Of a stretch of 64,000 bases of DNA, positions 15,282 through 24,858 are shown piece by piece (position 1 is the first letter of the stretch; each line of letters begins with the position of its first letter). Position numbers and translations under genes: made by a program. This stretch comes from Marinococcus luteus_A (GTDB lineage: Bacteria; Bacillota; Bacilli; Bacillales; Marinococcaceae). The DNA lies in assembly GCF_034497705.1 (NCBI RefSeq), contig NZ_JAXRUV010000007.1, positions 108,932-172,931 of the forward strand, read 5' to 3'. The notes beneath the pieces were generated by a model that was not told where the DNA came from, ran no database searches, and was given only the letters and a program-made list of their open reading frames with translations.

Positions 15282-15908
15282 TTAACTGGAGAAGACGCCG
15301 AAGAAGAAAATAGCCATCAAAGCTAAAAGCAGAACTATAACAAAAATGAGGAGCGTCAGTAACAGGGCAAACACTACAAATGCTCCGAAAGCTTTACCGC
15401 CGGAAAAGCCGGTAGCGGCAGAAATTAAATTCACCTGGGTGACAATAGTCCAAATAGAAGCAACGGCTGTGAGAACCCCGGCGATAGCTGTAAGAAGCGT
15501 AGCCGTGTCACCGTTGCCCGCTAGCTGGCCGATGTACAGTAAAAAAATAATGGGGAAAATAATTGCCTGTGGAAAAAGGGACAGTCCGTAAATAGTCCGA
15601 GCTTCCCGGGCGTTCATACTGCCCTGGAATATCAAAATAACGAGCTTTAGGATCAGTCCATTCAAGTAAAAAGTGACAATTTGGAATATAAGGAACGCGG
15701 CGATAACGCCGGCGGCTGCCAGAAACGTAAAAAGAGCGGAGTCCGTTTCAAGCGGTGCCGTTTCCCGGGAGTTTTGTGCAAAGGCCTGAGACATTCCGGC
15801 AATGATGACGATCCAAAGGGCGGTGAAGTGAAGCTTTGGGTGATCACTTAATTGCCGGTACGTTTTTCGAGGTGCAGTAAGCAAAGCTGACAGCTGCCTG
15901 GGATTCAT
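15282..15908 (-). CDS. YIP1-family integral membrane protein
   Basis: A 208-residue protein with a short cytoplasmic N-terminus containing the family signature (APRKTYRQLSDHPKL) and about five membrane spans ending in a very hydrophobic Leu/Phe-rich segment. Bacterial YIP1 proteins are common in Bacilli but have no settled function. ATG 15908 is chosen over 15917 because the latter touches the GGGGA site. Confidence 0.72.
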   Translation of the reverse strand: MNPRQLSALLTAPRKTYRQLSDHPKLHFTALWIVIIAGMSQAFAQNSRETAPLETDSALFTFLAAAGVIAAFLIFQIVTFYLNGLILKLVILIFQGSMNAREARTIYGLSLFPQAIIFPIIFLLYIGQLAGNGDTATLLTAIAGVLTAVASIWTIVTQVNLISAATGFSGGKAFGAFVVFALLLTLLIFVIVLLLALMAIFFFGVFSS

Positions 15909-16008
15909 AATGATCATTCCCCGCTTTCCTTAATGTATCTTTTTTCCATCTAATGTTAGTGTACAATAGTTTGAATAAAGAAAACAGGTTATATAAGGAG
16001 GTTGGGCC

Positions 16009-16599
16009 GTGAATTCCAGACTATTTTCTATTTTAGAAACACTGGAACTGTTTGACGAAATGAAATCCATTCAGCGTGCCTCATTAAAGAAGGATGGCGA
16101 CCGGGAGAACGACGCGGAGCACAGCTGGCATTTATGTATGTATGCCATGCTTTTGTACCGGGAAGTTGATCCGGACATGGACATTGCGAAAGTAGTGGAG
16201 ATGCTGTTGATACACGACCTGGTAGAAATATATGCCGGCGATACGTTTGCGTATAACGAAGCGGGTAAAAAAGATCAGGAAGAAAGGGAATGGCAGGCAG
16301 CGGAAAAAATAAAAAGCAGGCTTCCGGCTGAGCTCGGGCGTTGGTATATGAAAAGATGGCGTGAATTTGAAAAGGAAAAGAGTACCGAAGCAGACTTTGC
16401 CCGTTCGCTTGACCGGATGCAGGCGATGGGACAGAATATTTTTACCCGTGGAGCTTCCTGGAGAAGAAACGGTGTCCGGCCGCAGGATGTGGAGAACCGG
16501 GCACAGACATGGAAAAACAGCAGTCCTGCTGCAGAAGAAATTTTTGCTCATTGGTGGCAGGAAGCGTTAAATGAGGGTTATTTCAACAGCGAGGATTAA
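16009..16599 (+). CDS. HD-domain hydrolase (YfbR/5'-nucleotidase-like)
   Basis: A 196-residue HD-superfamily metal-dependent phosphohydrolase. The motif is complete: AEHSWH (His38), the IHDLVE pair (His69-Asp70) and a late Asp in SLDRMQAMGQN. Proteins of this shape hydrolyse deoxynucleoside 5'-monophosphates. The exact substrate is uncertain. The GTG start is supported by AAGGAGG. It is probably monocistronic. Confidence 0.82.
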   Translation: MNSRLFSILETLELFDEMKSIQRASLKKDGDRENDAEHSWHLCMYAMLLYREVDPDMDIAKVVEMLLIHDLVEIYAGDTFAYNEAGKKDQEEREWQAAEKIKSRLPAELGRWYMKRWREFEKEKSTEADFARSLDRMQAMGQNIFTRGASWRRNGVRPQDVENRAQTWKNSSPAAEEIFAHWWQEALNEGYFNSED

Positions 16600-16681
16600 A
16601 TAGAGCAACGTTCAAACTAACACCCCGGAAATATCTTATGGTACAATTTTCCCAATGTGATATTTAGAAGGGATGGAAGAA

Positions 16682-17458
16682 ATGTCGACTATGAGCAGTG
16701 CGGATAAAGTCACTCTGTATTATAAAGAAGCGGGCCAGGGACATCCTGTTATTTTTCTGCACGGACTGACTGGAGATCACACGATGTTTGAACGTGAAAT
16801 GGAGCAGTTGAAAGGCCAATTCCGCGTTATAGCGCTTGATATGAGAGGGCACGGCAGGTCGGATAAGCCTAAAGCATATACATTGGAAGATCATATACAG
16901 GACGTACTGCACATGATGGATGAGCTCAGTATTGAATCAGCTCACCTGGTCGGTGTTTCAATGGGGAGCTATATCGCTCAAGGTGTAGCTGTTGAAGCTC
17001 CAAAAAAAGTAACGAAACTTGTGCTGACAGCACCGAAAGCACATGGAAAAACGTCTTCCACGGCCCGCTTGTTTGCTGAGCATGAAGCCGAGTTGAGCGG
17101 CCTTTCCCACCGCGAAAAATTAAATAAAGCCTCGATGTATATTTATCATGATATTGGCAAGGTGCAGGATTGGTCAAAGCAGATCGAAGGCCGTGCTGTC
17201 GAGCTGAATACTGAAGAAGAGAAAGCAGCGTCTGATGCTTTAAAGGGGTTTGACTTCCGGGGCCAGCTTCCTTTTGTAGAGGCGGATTCGCTCGTGATCA
17301 GCGGGAAATATGACGGCCTGAATCCGCCGGAATACGGCAGGGAAATAGCTGACCTGATTCCTTCATGCCGGTTTGTGGAATATGAACATTCGGGTCATGG
17401 AATAAACGTTGAAGAGCATGAACGATTCGTAGAAGAAGTCAGAGAATTTTTGAAATAA
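16682..17458 (+). CDS. Alpha/beta-fold hydrolase
   Basis: A 258-residue hydrolase with oxyanion strand VIFLHGLTGDH, nucleophile elbow GVSMGS, acid in SGKYDGL and His in SGHG. The length and cap are like those of small-molecule esterases or 3-oxoadipate enol-lactonase-type enzymes, but none of the special residues permits assignment. ATG 16682 lies 8 bases after AGAAGGG; the ATG at 16673 directly touches that site. Confidence 0.8.
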   Translation: MSTMSSADKVTLYYKEAGQGHPVIFLHGLTGDHTMFEREMEQLKGQFRVIALDMRGHGRSDKPKAYTLEDHIQDVLHMMDELSIESAHLVGVSMGSYIAQGVAVEAPKKVTKLVLTAPKAHGKTSSTARLFAEHEAELSGLSHREKLNKASMYIYHDIGKVQDWSKQIEGRAVELNTEEEKAASDALKGFDFRGQLPFVEADSLVISGKYDGLNPPEYGREIADLIPSCRFVEYEHSGHGINVEEHERFVEEVREFLK

Positions 17459-17467
17459 AGCCAATAA

Positions 17468-17512
17468 AAAGAGCAAGAGCATGATTACTAAATGAATAAG
17501 CTGCTCTTTCGC
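17468..17512 (+). terminator. Terminator-like hairpin after the hydrolase
   Basis: AAAGAGCA (17468-17475) pairs with TGCTCTTT (17502-17509) across a 26-base loop. The T run is short, so it is weak. The remainder up to the catalase gene is AT-rich with no clear operator. Confidence 0.4.
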
Positions 17513-17729
17513 TCAGAGCGCCGGAGATCCGCTGTGATTTTCAATTAAAAGGGTATATATTCAATTGAATCGATGAAAACAAAGGTTTTTAAAGCTTTTA
17601 AGCTGTTTTTAAAGTGTGAAAGATTTGAAAAGCTATCTCCCAGATTAAAATTGTTATAAAATAATATTGATTTTTATGTGATATATGTTATCATATGGAA
17701 TATGAAATTAATTAAGAGGTGATGAAAGC

Positions 17730-19193
17730 ATGGCTGATCGTAAAAATGTACAAACAACCGGTTCAGGTGCTCCAGTAGGAGATAACCAGAACTCGTTGAC
17801 AGCGGGCACTAGAGGCCCCACTCTTATTCAGGACGTACACCTTTTAGAAAAACTTGCTCACTTTAACCGCGAGCGCATTCCTGAGCGTGTCGTTCACGCA
17901 AAAGGCGGCGGTGCTCATGGTGTATTTGAAGTGACAAACGACGAAATTTCTAAATATACCAAAGCTGACTTCTTAAGCGAAAAAGGCAAAGAAACACCAA
18001 TGTTCATCCGTTTTTCCACAGTGGCGGGCGAATCCGGTTCAGCGGACACAGTACGTGACCCACGCGGTTTCTCCGTGAAATTTTATACAGAAGAAGGCAA
18101 CTACGATCTCGTAGGTAACAATACACCGATCTTCTTTATTCGTGACGCTATTAAATTCCCGGATTTCATCCACACACAAAAACGTGACCCGCAGACGCAC
18201 CTGAAAGATCCGGATATGGCATTTGACTTCTGGTCCCTTTCTCCAGAGTCGCTGCACCAGATCACTTATCTGCACGGTGACCGTGGAATTCCGGCAACGT
18301 GGCGCCACATGAATGGATACGGCAGTCACACGTTTAAATGGGTTAATGACCAGGGAGAAGCATTCTGGGTAAAATACCACTTTATTAGTGATCAAGGCGT
18401 CAAAAACCTTGACGAGCCAACAGCAAATCAAATAGCTGGGGAGAACCCGGACTATCATACGGAAGATCTGTTTAATGCTATCGAAGAAGGAGACTATCCT
18501 TCCTGGACACTGTATGTACAGATTATGCCTTACGAAGAAGCACTTACGTACAAATGGGATCCGTTTGATGTAACTAAAATCTGGTCGAAAGAGGATTATC
18601 CACGTATCGAAGTCGGCCGTATGACACTAAACAAAAACCCTGAAAACTACTTCGCAGAAGTAGAGCAGGCTGCGTTTTCTCCGGGACACTTTGTACCTGG
18701 TATCGAGGCTTCTCCGGACAAAATGCTGCAGGGACGTCTGTTCTCTTACTCTGACGCCCACCGTTACCGCGTAGGCGCTAACCATGAGCAGATTCCGGTT
18801 AACAAACCAGTAAGCGGAACAAACAACTATCAGCGTGACGGCTTTATGCGCACGGATGACAACGGCGGCGGTTCGAAAAACTATGAACCGAACAGCTACG
18901 GTGGTCCTACTGAAGACGCGGCGGCAGAAATCAGCCCGTTTGATGTAGAAGGCAAGGTTGCGAGCACACCTTATCCTGACGACGATCACTACACGCAGGC
19001 TGGCGACCTGTACCGCATGATGAGCGAGGACGAAAAGCAGCGTCTCATTGATGCATTTGTGGGCCACATGAAACCAGTCCGCAAGGATGAAATTATTAAA
19101 CGTCAATTAGAAATCTTCTACAAAGCGGATCCAGATTACGGACGCCGTATTGCGGAAGGACTCGGCTATAAAGTGCCACAAGAAGAAGCGTAA
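17730..19193 (+). CDS. katA: Catalase, monofunctional haem type (clade 3)
   Basis: Decomposes hydrogen peroxide. The 487-residue small-subunit catalase has catalytic His56 (RVVHAKGGGAHG), Asn130 (LVGNNTPIFF) and the haem-ligand Tyr340 in RLFSYSDAHRYR. The start follows AAGAGGTGATG. Many acidic residues (DDNGGG, DDDHY) suit a salt-adapted host. The 270-bp upstream region is AT-rich. I found only one half of a PerR-like box, so PerR control cannot be claimed. A strong terminator follows. Confidence 0.96.
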   Translation: MADRKNVQTTGSGAPVGDNQNSLTAGTRGPTLIQDVHLLEKLAHFNRERIPERVVHAKGGGAHGVFEVTNDEISKYTKADFLSEKGKETPMFIRFSTVAGESGSADTVRDPRGFSVKFYTEEGNYDLVGNNTPIFFIRDAIKFPDFIHTQKRDPQTHLKDPDMAFDFWSLSPESLHQITYLHGDRGIPATWRHMNGYGSHTFKWVNDQGEAFWVKYHFISDQGVKNLDEPTANQIAGENPDYHTEDLFNAIEEGDYPSWTLYVQIMPYEEALTYKWDPFDVTKIWSKEDYPRIEVGRMTLNKNPENYFAEVEQAAFSPGHFVPGIEASPDKMLQGRLFSYSDAHRYRVGANHEQIPVNKPVSGTNNYQRDGFMRTDDNGGGSKNYEPNSYGGPTEDAAAEISPFDVEGKVASTPYPDDDHYTQAGDLYRMMSEDEKQRLIDAFVGHMKPVRKDEIIKRQLEIFYKADPDYGRRIAEGLGYKVPQEEA

Positions 19194-19257
19194 GCAGTAC
19201 CAACGTTTGCGCAATCACCAATTTTAATTTTATGCATCATCCACTCACAACTTTTAA

Positions 19258-19287
19258 CCCGTGCCTTTTCAGGCACGGGATTTTTTT
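19258..19287 (+). terminator. Terminator of katA
   Basis: Perfect stem CCCGTGCC/GGCACGGG (19258-19265 with 19272-19279) followed by seven T. Confidence 0.9.
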
Positions 19288-19429
19288 GTGAAAAAAGCCG
19301 GAATCCAAAGAAATTCTTCGGAACCCGGCTTATGCAGTGAAATTTCAGCACCTCTGTTTATATTTTGAAAAGACAGATGAAAATGTTTCAGCACGTGGTA
19401 TGATAAAGACAGATGAAAAAATGCATCGT

Positions 19430-20290
19430 TTAAGAATTCAGCATGTATGTAATAGCTTCTGCGACGCCGTATTCGTCGTTTGTGCCAACAATATGATCGC
19501 TCATAGTTTTGACTTCATCCACAGCGTTCCCGATAGCGACGGCATAGCCGGCTGTTTCAAGCATGCTGATATCATTGTAATTATCTCCGATGGCGGCAGT
19601 ATCTTTTAACGGTACAGCAAGCTCTGTAGCAAGTTTTTCAAGCGCAAGTCCCTTCGACGCTCCTGTATGTTCTACCTCGAAATTATGAGCACCCGAAGTA
19701 ACGAGGGTTAAATCCTCCCGGCTTTTAAAGTGATCAATGCCTGCCTGACGCTTTTCTTCGATAAAAGAAACGGCCAAAATATTATACAGGGAAACGTTCA
19801 TGTCACGCAGCTCGAGGTAGCTTTCAATAAAAGAAAATCCGAGCTGGCTGTATTGCCGTTCCGCTGCTTTCTGCATGCAGGCTGTATCCGCATGGGGATT
19901 GGCACTTTTGATCCGGTCCTGCTCGATTTGAAGCAGTTCCCGGCTGTTTTGGGGAGTGTAGATAGCTTTTTCTGTAAACGCTTCATAATAGAATTCCTGC
20001 TGATGAAGCCACGAAAGTACTTCCATGCCTGTTTCTTTTGGGAGAGGCACAGAGATATACAACTCATGGTCTGGAGAGTGAATAGCGGCACCGTTCGCGG
20101 AAATCACCCACGGATGAAGAGAAGTATTTTTAAGTATGTTCCATACGTCAAAGTGGGCTCTGCCTGTAGCAATAACGATATCAATACCGTTTTCGACGGC
20201 TGTTTCAAGTGTTTGTATCGTTTTGTCATCTAACTGGTTTTCGCTGTTTAAAAGAGTGCCGTCCAAGTCAATTGCGACCATTGAAAACAC
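19430..20290 (-). CDS. Cof-type HAD-superfamily phosphatase
   Basis: A 286-residue HAD-IIB hydrolase: motif I DLDGTLL near the N-terminus, motif II in IATGRA, a large mixed cap domain, Lys in GASKGLAL and motif IV GDNYNDISML. Such enzymes dephosphorylate sugar or nucleotide phosphates in the cytoplasm; specificity cannot be read. GTG 20290 stands 6 bases after GGGGGA. A GC-rich inverted repeat at 19295-19331 (CCGGCTT arms) may be its terminator, about 100 bases downstream. Confidence 0.88.
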   Translation of the reverse strand: MFSMVAIDLDGTLLNSENQLDDKTIQTLETAVENGIDIVIATGRAHFDVWNILKNTSLHPWVISANGAAIHSPDHELYISVPLPKETGMEVLSWLHQQEFYYEAFTEKAIYTPQNSRELLQIEQDRIKSANPHADTACMQKAAERQYSQLGFSFIESYLELRDMNVSLYNILAVSFIEEKRQAGIDHFKSREDLTLVTSGAHNFEVEHTGASKGLALEKLATELAVPLKDTAAIGDNYNDISMLETAGYAVAIGNAVDEVKTMSDHIVGTNDEYGVAEAITYMLNS

Positions 20291-20555
20291 GTTGCGTCCC
20301 CCTAATTAATAGACGAGGTTAAAAGCATAAACCTTTTATACTTTAACATAAAATATTATAAACAACGAAATTAAGCGCAAAAATTTGTATAATAATAGTA
20401 AAATACTTATACAGCTTCATTCGGAAGATGTATAAAAATCCTGATTGCTCATGTCCGGAGAATCTTTTTATTGGCCGTAGAAGGATATGGAAAATTGAGA
20501 AAAGAAGGTAGCAGAGGAAAAAGAATTCGCAGGATATTGAATAGGGGGCGTGGTT

Positions 20556-21017
20556 ATGTATATTAAAAGAACAGAAGACCCGGTGCTTCTCAGCCAGTTA
20601 AATCAGTCACTGCACGAATGGCACGTAAACCTTCATCCTGAACTTTTCTTCCCTTATGATCAGCCGTCGGCTCAATCGTATTTTGAAAAAAAGCTCGCTG
20701 ACGACTGCCACATGTTTTTTATCGCTGTCGACGACGAAGAGCCGCTGGGGTACGTCTGGCTTGAGCTTCGCAAAGAAAAAGGAAGCGATTTTAAACGTCC
20801 TTCGCACTACGGCTACATCTATCAGATTGTTGTAAAGGATCAACACCAGGGCCAGGGCGTGGGAGCTTTTTTAATGAAAGAGGCGGAATATGCTGCGCGG
20901 GACTATGGGGCAGATAGGCTTGAGCTGGACTATTTGGCACAGAATTATATAGCGGAAGCCTTCTATAAAAAAATCGGATATGAACCAAGACGAGTCACAG
21001 TGCACAAAGAGCTTTAA
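20556..21017 (+). CDS. GNAT-family N-acetyltransferase
   Basis: A 153-residue acetyltransferase. The acetyl-CoA pyrophosphate loop is visible as VVKDQHQGQGVGAFLM, with the following helix and the C-terminal YIAEAFYKKIGYEPR strand-helix. ATG 20556 follows AGGGGG by 7 bases. The substrate is unknown. The FAD monooxygenase gene begins about 20 bases downstream, so they are likely co-transcribed. Confidence 0.85.
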   Translation: MYIKRTEDPVLLSQLNQSLHEWHVNLHPELFFPYDQPSAQSYFEKKLADDCHMFFIAVDDEEPLGYVWLELRKEKGSDFKRPSHYGYIYQIVVKDQHQGQGVGAFLMKEAEYAARDYGADRLELDYLAQNYIAEAFYKKIGYEPRRVTVHKEL

Positions 21018-21036
21018 GAGGATGGGGGCTGGAGAG

Positions 21037-22746
21037 ATGGTTACGAGTCATACGAATATTATTATCGCCGGTACAAGCATCGAAGGACTTGTGCTGGCAC
21101 GGGCTTTGGAACGCTATGATGTAAACGTTCGGCTGCTTGAAGCTAAAAAGTCCCCTGCCCATGAACCGAAAGCACTGCTTTTATATGCGCGGACGCTTGA
21201 AGTGCTCGAAAGCATTAAACTGGCAGAGCCATTGCTGGAGACAGGCATACCCTATCATTCACTGGAATTCAATTACGAAGGAAAAAAGATTTTTACTCCT
21301 TCCTTCGATTTTTTGAAGGAAGAATCTTCGTATCCGTTTGTATTGTCACTCGCTAACTGTGATGTACAGCGTGTGCTACAGCGTGCATTGGTGAAAATAA
21401 CTGTGGAATGGGGTACGCGCATTACGCAGCTGAAGCAGAATGGTTTAAAAACAGAAGCGATAATCGAAAAAAATAATATGAAAGAACGGATAATTGCTGA
21501 TTATGTTGTCGGGGCCGACGGAATTGAAAGTGTTGTCCGGGAGCTTGCTTCCATTAAATGCAAAATGGAGGGGGGCTCTGAATTAATAATGGCAGATATT
21601 AATACAGAGCAGCGGATGACAAACAATGCCCCGTCCGTGGTGTTTAATAAAAAAGGAATTATGTTTGCCGCAGACCTTCCCGGTCACCAGGCAAGAATCA
21701 TGATGATCGACCGCGATAACCCAGACACACGCCTTAAAAATACGGAAGCTTCTCTGCAGAGGCTTTATCAAAAAATCACTGGCCGCCCATTGTCAATGCA
21801 AACGGCGGTGACGGTGCAGTCGAAGCAGGCTGTGTTTCATCAGGCAAAAGAGTTTCGGGCAGGGGATGTGTTTTTAGTCGGTGAAGCGGCACATGCTCAT
21901 CACCCGATGACAAGCCAAAGTGTGAACCTCGGTATCCAGGACAGCATTAATTTAAGCTGGAAGCTTGGCATGGTATGCACAAGGGCCTGCCCGGAAACGC
22001 TGCTTAAGTCATACGAAACTGAACGGCTTCCTGTCGCAAGAAAAGTTAACCGGACGACAGATTGGACGGTTCGAAGCCTGACTGTGCAAAAGCCTATTGC
22101 AGTGCATGCAAGAAACCGAACGCTGAAAATGGTGGAGATGATTGAACAGCTCCCGGAGGCCTTTATCCGCAGACTGTCTCATTTGTCTGTGAGATACCGG
22201 GCGTCGGCACCATTGTTGAAAGAAGAGCTTAGGCGCGAAGGGGTACTACATCCAGGAGACAGAGTGCCCGATGTGGCATTAACGGATTTTGAGAATCGCA
22301 AAACCAGGTTGTACGAGCATTTGCAGGAAGGGAAATTTTTATTTGTGATGCGCACGAGCGGCAGCCGGATCGACAAGGAATATGCGTTTATTAAGCGGTG
22401 GCTCCGCAAATCCGCGCCGTATTTTGGCAGCATGGTACAGCCCGCCCTAGTGGCGCCAACACCGACAATGGGGCAGCCTGATGATATTTTATGCTGGAGT
22501 GAAAGGCATTTAAGCAGGGAATTCAGGCAATTAATCGGGCCGGGAGAATCTATGCTCGTTCGACCGGATGGTTATCTGCTTTTTCACAGCGATGCTGCAG
22601 GGTGGAGCAGCTGGAAGGATGCAGTTGAACTTTTTCTGGCAGCGGGTGCTGAATGGAACCTCGAGGAGCAGGAAGCACGGAAGTGGTATCAAAATTTCAA
22701 ACTGATCAGCCGCAGGTGGAAAAAGCAGCTGACATTCAGTAAATAA
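21037..22746 (+). CDS. FAD-dependent monooxygenase of the aromatic hydroxylase (PheA/TfdB, UbiH) group, divergent
   Basis: A 569-residue flavoprotein hydroxylase. The N-terminal ADP-binding loop (IIIAGTSIEGLVLARAL), the DG motif VVGADGIESVVR and the second FAD motif GDVFLVGEAAHAHHP are visible, followed by a thioredoxin-like C-terminal domain (DRVPDVALTDF, then KFLFVMRTSG). The usual Asp of GDAAH is Glu here (residue 283), and the usual GGQGMN loop reads MTSQSVN. It may therefore bind FAD unusually or act on an atypical substrate. ATG 21037 is the best start; the open frame overlapping the previous gene lacks a ribosome site. Confidence 0.8.
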   Translation: MVTSHTNIIIAGTSIEGLVLARALERYDVNVRLLEAKKSPAHEPKALLLYARTLEVLESIKLAEPLLETGIPYHSLEFNYEGKKIFTPSFDFLKEESSYPFVLSLANCDVQRVLQRALVKITVEWGTRITQLKQNGLKTEAIIEKNNMKERIIADYVVGADGIESVVRELASIKCKMEGGSELIMADINTEQRMTNNAPSVVFNKKGIMFAADLPGHQARIMMIDRDNPDTRLKNTEASLQRLYQKITGRPLSMQTAVTVQSKQAVFHQAKEFRAGDVFLVGEAAHAHHPMTSQSVNLGIQDSINLSWKLGMVCTRACPETLLKSYETERLPVARKVNRTTDWTVRSLTVQKPIAVHARNRTLKMVEMIEQLPEAFIRRLSHLSVRYRASAPLLKEELRREGVLHPGDRVPDVALTDFENRKTRLYEHLQEGKFLFVMRTSGSRIDKEYAFIKRWLRKSAPYFGSMVQPALVAPTPTMGQPDDILCWSERHLSREFRQLIGPGESMLVRPDGYLLFHSDAAGWSSWKDAVELFLAAGAEWNLEEQEARKWYQNFKLISRRWKKQLTFSK

Positions 22747-22759
22747 GAAAGCTTCCTGT

Positions 22760-22795
22760 AAAGCCGGTACCGTATACAGCGGGCGCCGGCTTTTT
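22760..22795 (+). terminator. Terminator of the FAD monooxygenase gene
   Basis: Stem AAAGCCGG/CCGGCTTT (22760-22767 with 22786-22793) followed by T residues. Confidence 0.7.
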
Positions 22796-22820
22796 GAAAC
22801 GCGTATACGTGTATTACGTA
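22795..22820 (+). promoter_or_regulatory. Sigma-W-type (ECF) promoter of the ABC operon
   Basis: TGAAAC (22795-22800), exactly 16 bp, CGTA (22817-22820). This is the B. subtilis sigma-W consensus for both elements and spacing. A TTGACA follows at 22837 with only a poor -10 partner. Confidence 0.65.
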
Positions 22821-22903
22821 AAAACAGAAGAAAACATTGACACTAGCGTTCCAAGAATAGGAAAATGAACGAGTTGAATGCCTATAAGTAAGGAGAGGAA
22901 ATC

Positions 22904-23830
22904 ATGTCATCGATTTTAGAAGTGAATGATGTACATAAGCGTATTCGCGGTAAAGAAATCATTCAAGATCTGAAATTCTCTGTCGAGCCGGGAGAGGTTT
23001 TTGGCTTTCTTGGACCGAACGGCGCAGGGAAAACAACCACAATTCGTATGATGGTCGGGCTCGCCCCTATCACATCCGGCGATATTCTTATCGACGGATA
23101 CAGCATCCAAAAATCATACGCGAAGGCGATTAAACAGGTTGGAGCCATCGTGGAAAATCCGGAAATGTATAATCATTTAACAGCGGAAAAGAACCTGGTC
23201 CACTTTGCCCGGATGAATGGAAAAGTGGATTATGAACGTATTGACGAGCTACTCGAACTTGTAAAGCTGGAGCACGTGAAAAAGAAAAAAGTGCGTACGT
23301 TTTCGTTAGGAATGAAGCAGCGGCTCGGGATTGCCCAGGCGCTTCTACACCGGCCGAAGCTGCTGATTTTGGATGAGCCTACCAACGGCTTGGACCCGGA
23401 AGGGATTCGAATGATTCGGGCTTACCTGCGCCGGCTTGCGGAAAAGGAAGGACTTGCGGTACTTGTGTCCAGTCATTTATTGTCAGAAATGGAGCTGATG
23501 TGCGACCGTTTTGCGATTATCCAGGATGGTAAATTGATTAACATTGAAGATCAGCGTGTCTCAGAAGGAGAAGAGCGCCCGCTGCCGTACCGGATTGATG
23601 TAGGTCCGAAGAAGCTCGAAGCTGCCATGCAGGTGGTGAAAGAAGCTTATCCGGATCTGAAAATAGAAGAAGCGGACCAGCGGCTGACGATATTCATAGA
23701 AAAAGAGAATGTCCCTGCCCTGCTGCGCTATGTCATGGAATCCGGATTTGATATTTATGAAGCAAAAGAAGATAAACAAACGCTTGAAGACCGGTTTCTT
23801 CAGGCAACGTCGAAGGAGGGATCCTCATGA
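22904..23830 (+). CDS. ABC transporter ATP-binding protein (BcrA-like)
   Basis: A 308-residue ATPase of the bacitracin/lantibiotic-export type. Walker A is GPNGAGKTTT (about 38-47), the signature is a modified FSLGMKQRLGIAQALL, Walker B is LLILDEPTNGLDPEG, and the H-loop lies in VSSHLLSEME. The C-terminal 80 residues form the extra domain usual for BcrA. Its stop overlaps the permease start by four bases (ATGA). The sigma-W-like promoter suggests induction by envelope stress or antimicrobial peptides. Confidence 0.92.
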   Translation: MSSILEVNDVHKRIRGKEIIQDLKFSVEPGEVFGFLGPNGAGKTTTIRMMVGLAPITSGDILIDGYSIQKSYAKAIKQVGAIVENPEMYNHLTAEKNLVHFARMNGKVDYERIDELLELVKLEHVKKKKVRTFSLGMKQRLGIAQALLHRPKLLILDEPTNGLDPEGIRMIRAYLRRLAEKEGLAVLVSSHLLSEMELMCDRFAIIQDGKLINIEDQRVSEGEERPLPYRIDVGPKKLEAAMQVVKEAYPDLKIEEADQRLTIFIEKENVPALLRYVMESGFDIYEAKEDKQTLEDRFLQATSKEGSS

Positions 23831-24786
23831 TCCGCCTGATTCAAAATGAATGGATGAAGCTGTTCTGGCGTATCAGTACATGGGTGATGGCAGCAATTCT
23901 GTTGGTCGGGGTGATTGGTGTTCTCATTTATTCCATCACCAATCAGCCCTCAGCTGAGCAGCTTCCCTCGGAAGCACAGTGGAAAGCCCAGCTGGAGCAG
24001 GAGAACGCTGAGTACCAGCAGGCTCTGGAAGAGAGTGGGTCTTCGGCGGAATTCTATGAACAGAGAATTGCGGAAAATGAATACCGGATTCAAAATGATA
24101 TTCCTCCACAGCAGGCTACAGGAGAGAACGTCTGGTCATTCATGAGCACTAATACAGCATTGCTTGATCTGCTGAGTATCTTTGTCATCATTGTAGCCGC
24201 TACAATTATTTCTTCTGAATTTAAAAGCGGAACCATTAAGCTGCTGCTCGTCCGCCCACCATCCCGGATGAAAATACTGTTCTCAAAATATCTTACGGTT
24301 CTCCTTTACGCCTTAGGGATGCTAGCGTTTCTCTTTGGTGTCTCGTTTGTTCTGGGAGCTCTTTTCTTCGGCTTCGGTGAGTCTTCAGCAGAACTAATTT
24401 ATACGGACGGAGAAGTTGAGCAGCGGCCGCAGGTGCTTGCGCTTGCCATAGACTATCTGACCGGTTCGGTGAATTTTTTCATGCTTGCAACGCTGGCATT
24501 TGCCATTTCAGCCATTTTCCGAAGTGAAGCGATGGCAATTGCCATCAGCGTTCTTTTATACGTGGTGGGTGCAGGTGTGACCTCCACCCTGGCTGTCGCC
24601 TACGACTGGCCGAAATACCTGCTGTTTGCAAACACGAACCTGAATCAGTACTTCACAAGCGGTGGACCGCCGGTGGAAAGCATGACGCTTGGCTTTTCCA
24701 TTGTAGTCCTGATTGTGTACTGGCTGATTTTTATGGGATTTGCGGTATGGATGTTCAAAAAGAGAGAAATCAGCGTAACAGGTTAA
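23827..24786 (+). CDS. ABC-2 type permease, partner of the BcrA-like ATPase
   Basis: A 319-residue membrane protein. It has one N-terminal span (17-37), then a large charged, glutamine- and glutamate-rich external loop (about 40-105), then five further spans, with the EFKSGTIKLLLVRPPSR coupling segment in the first cytoplasmic loop. The layout matches ABC2 permeases of the YtrC/BcrB/LanE type. It is translationally coupled to the ATPase gene. Transported substrate unknown, possibly a peptide antibiotic or lipid. Confidence 0.88.
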   Translation: MIRLIQNEWMKLFWRISTWVMAAILLVGVIGVLIYSITNQPSAEQLPSEAQWKAQLEQENAEYQQALEESGSSAEFYEQRIAENEYRIQNDIPPQQATGENVWSFMSTNTALLDLLSIFVIIVAATIISSEFKSGTIKLLLVRPPSRMKILFSKYLTVLLYALGMLAFLFGVSFVLGALFFGFGESSAELIYTDGEVEQRPQVLALAIDYLTGSVNFFMLATLAFAISAIFRSEAMAIAISVLLYVVGAGVTSTLAVAYDWPKYLLFANTNLNQYFTSGGPPVESMTLGFSIVVLIVYWLIFMGFAVWMFKKREISVTG

Positions 24787-24858
24787 GGGAAGTTGTTTAA
24801 ATACCGGCATAGACAGGGAACAAAAGAATTGAGAGTAAATGAAGAGGAGTGGGCGCAT

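Noticed and set aside
17654..17668. PerR box upstream of katA
   Set aside because: Only the left half matches TTATAAT; the right half does not fit, so it is not reported as a site.
19337..19609. Plus-strand 90-residue frame between katA and the HAD gene
   Set aside because: Most of it is antisense to the HAD gene, it has no ribosome site, and its composition is not protein-like.
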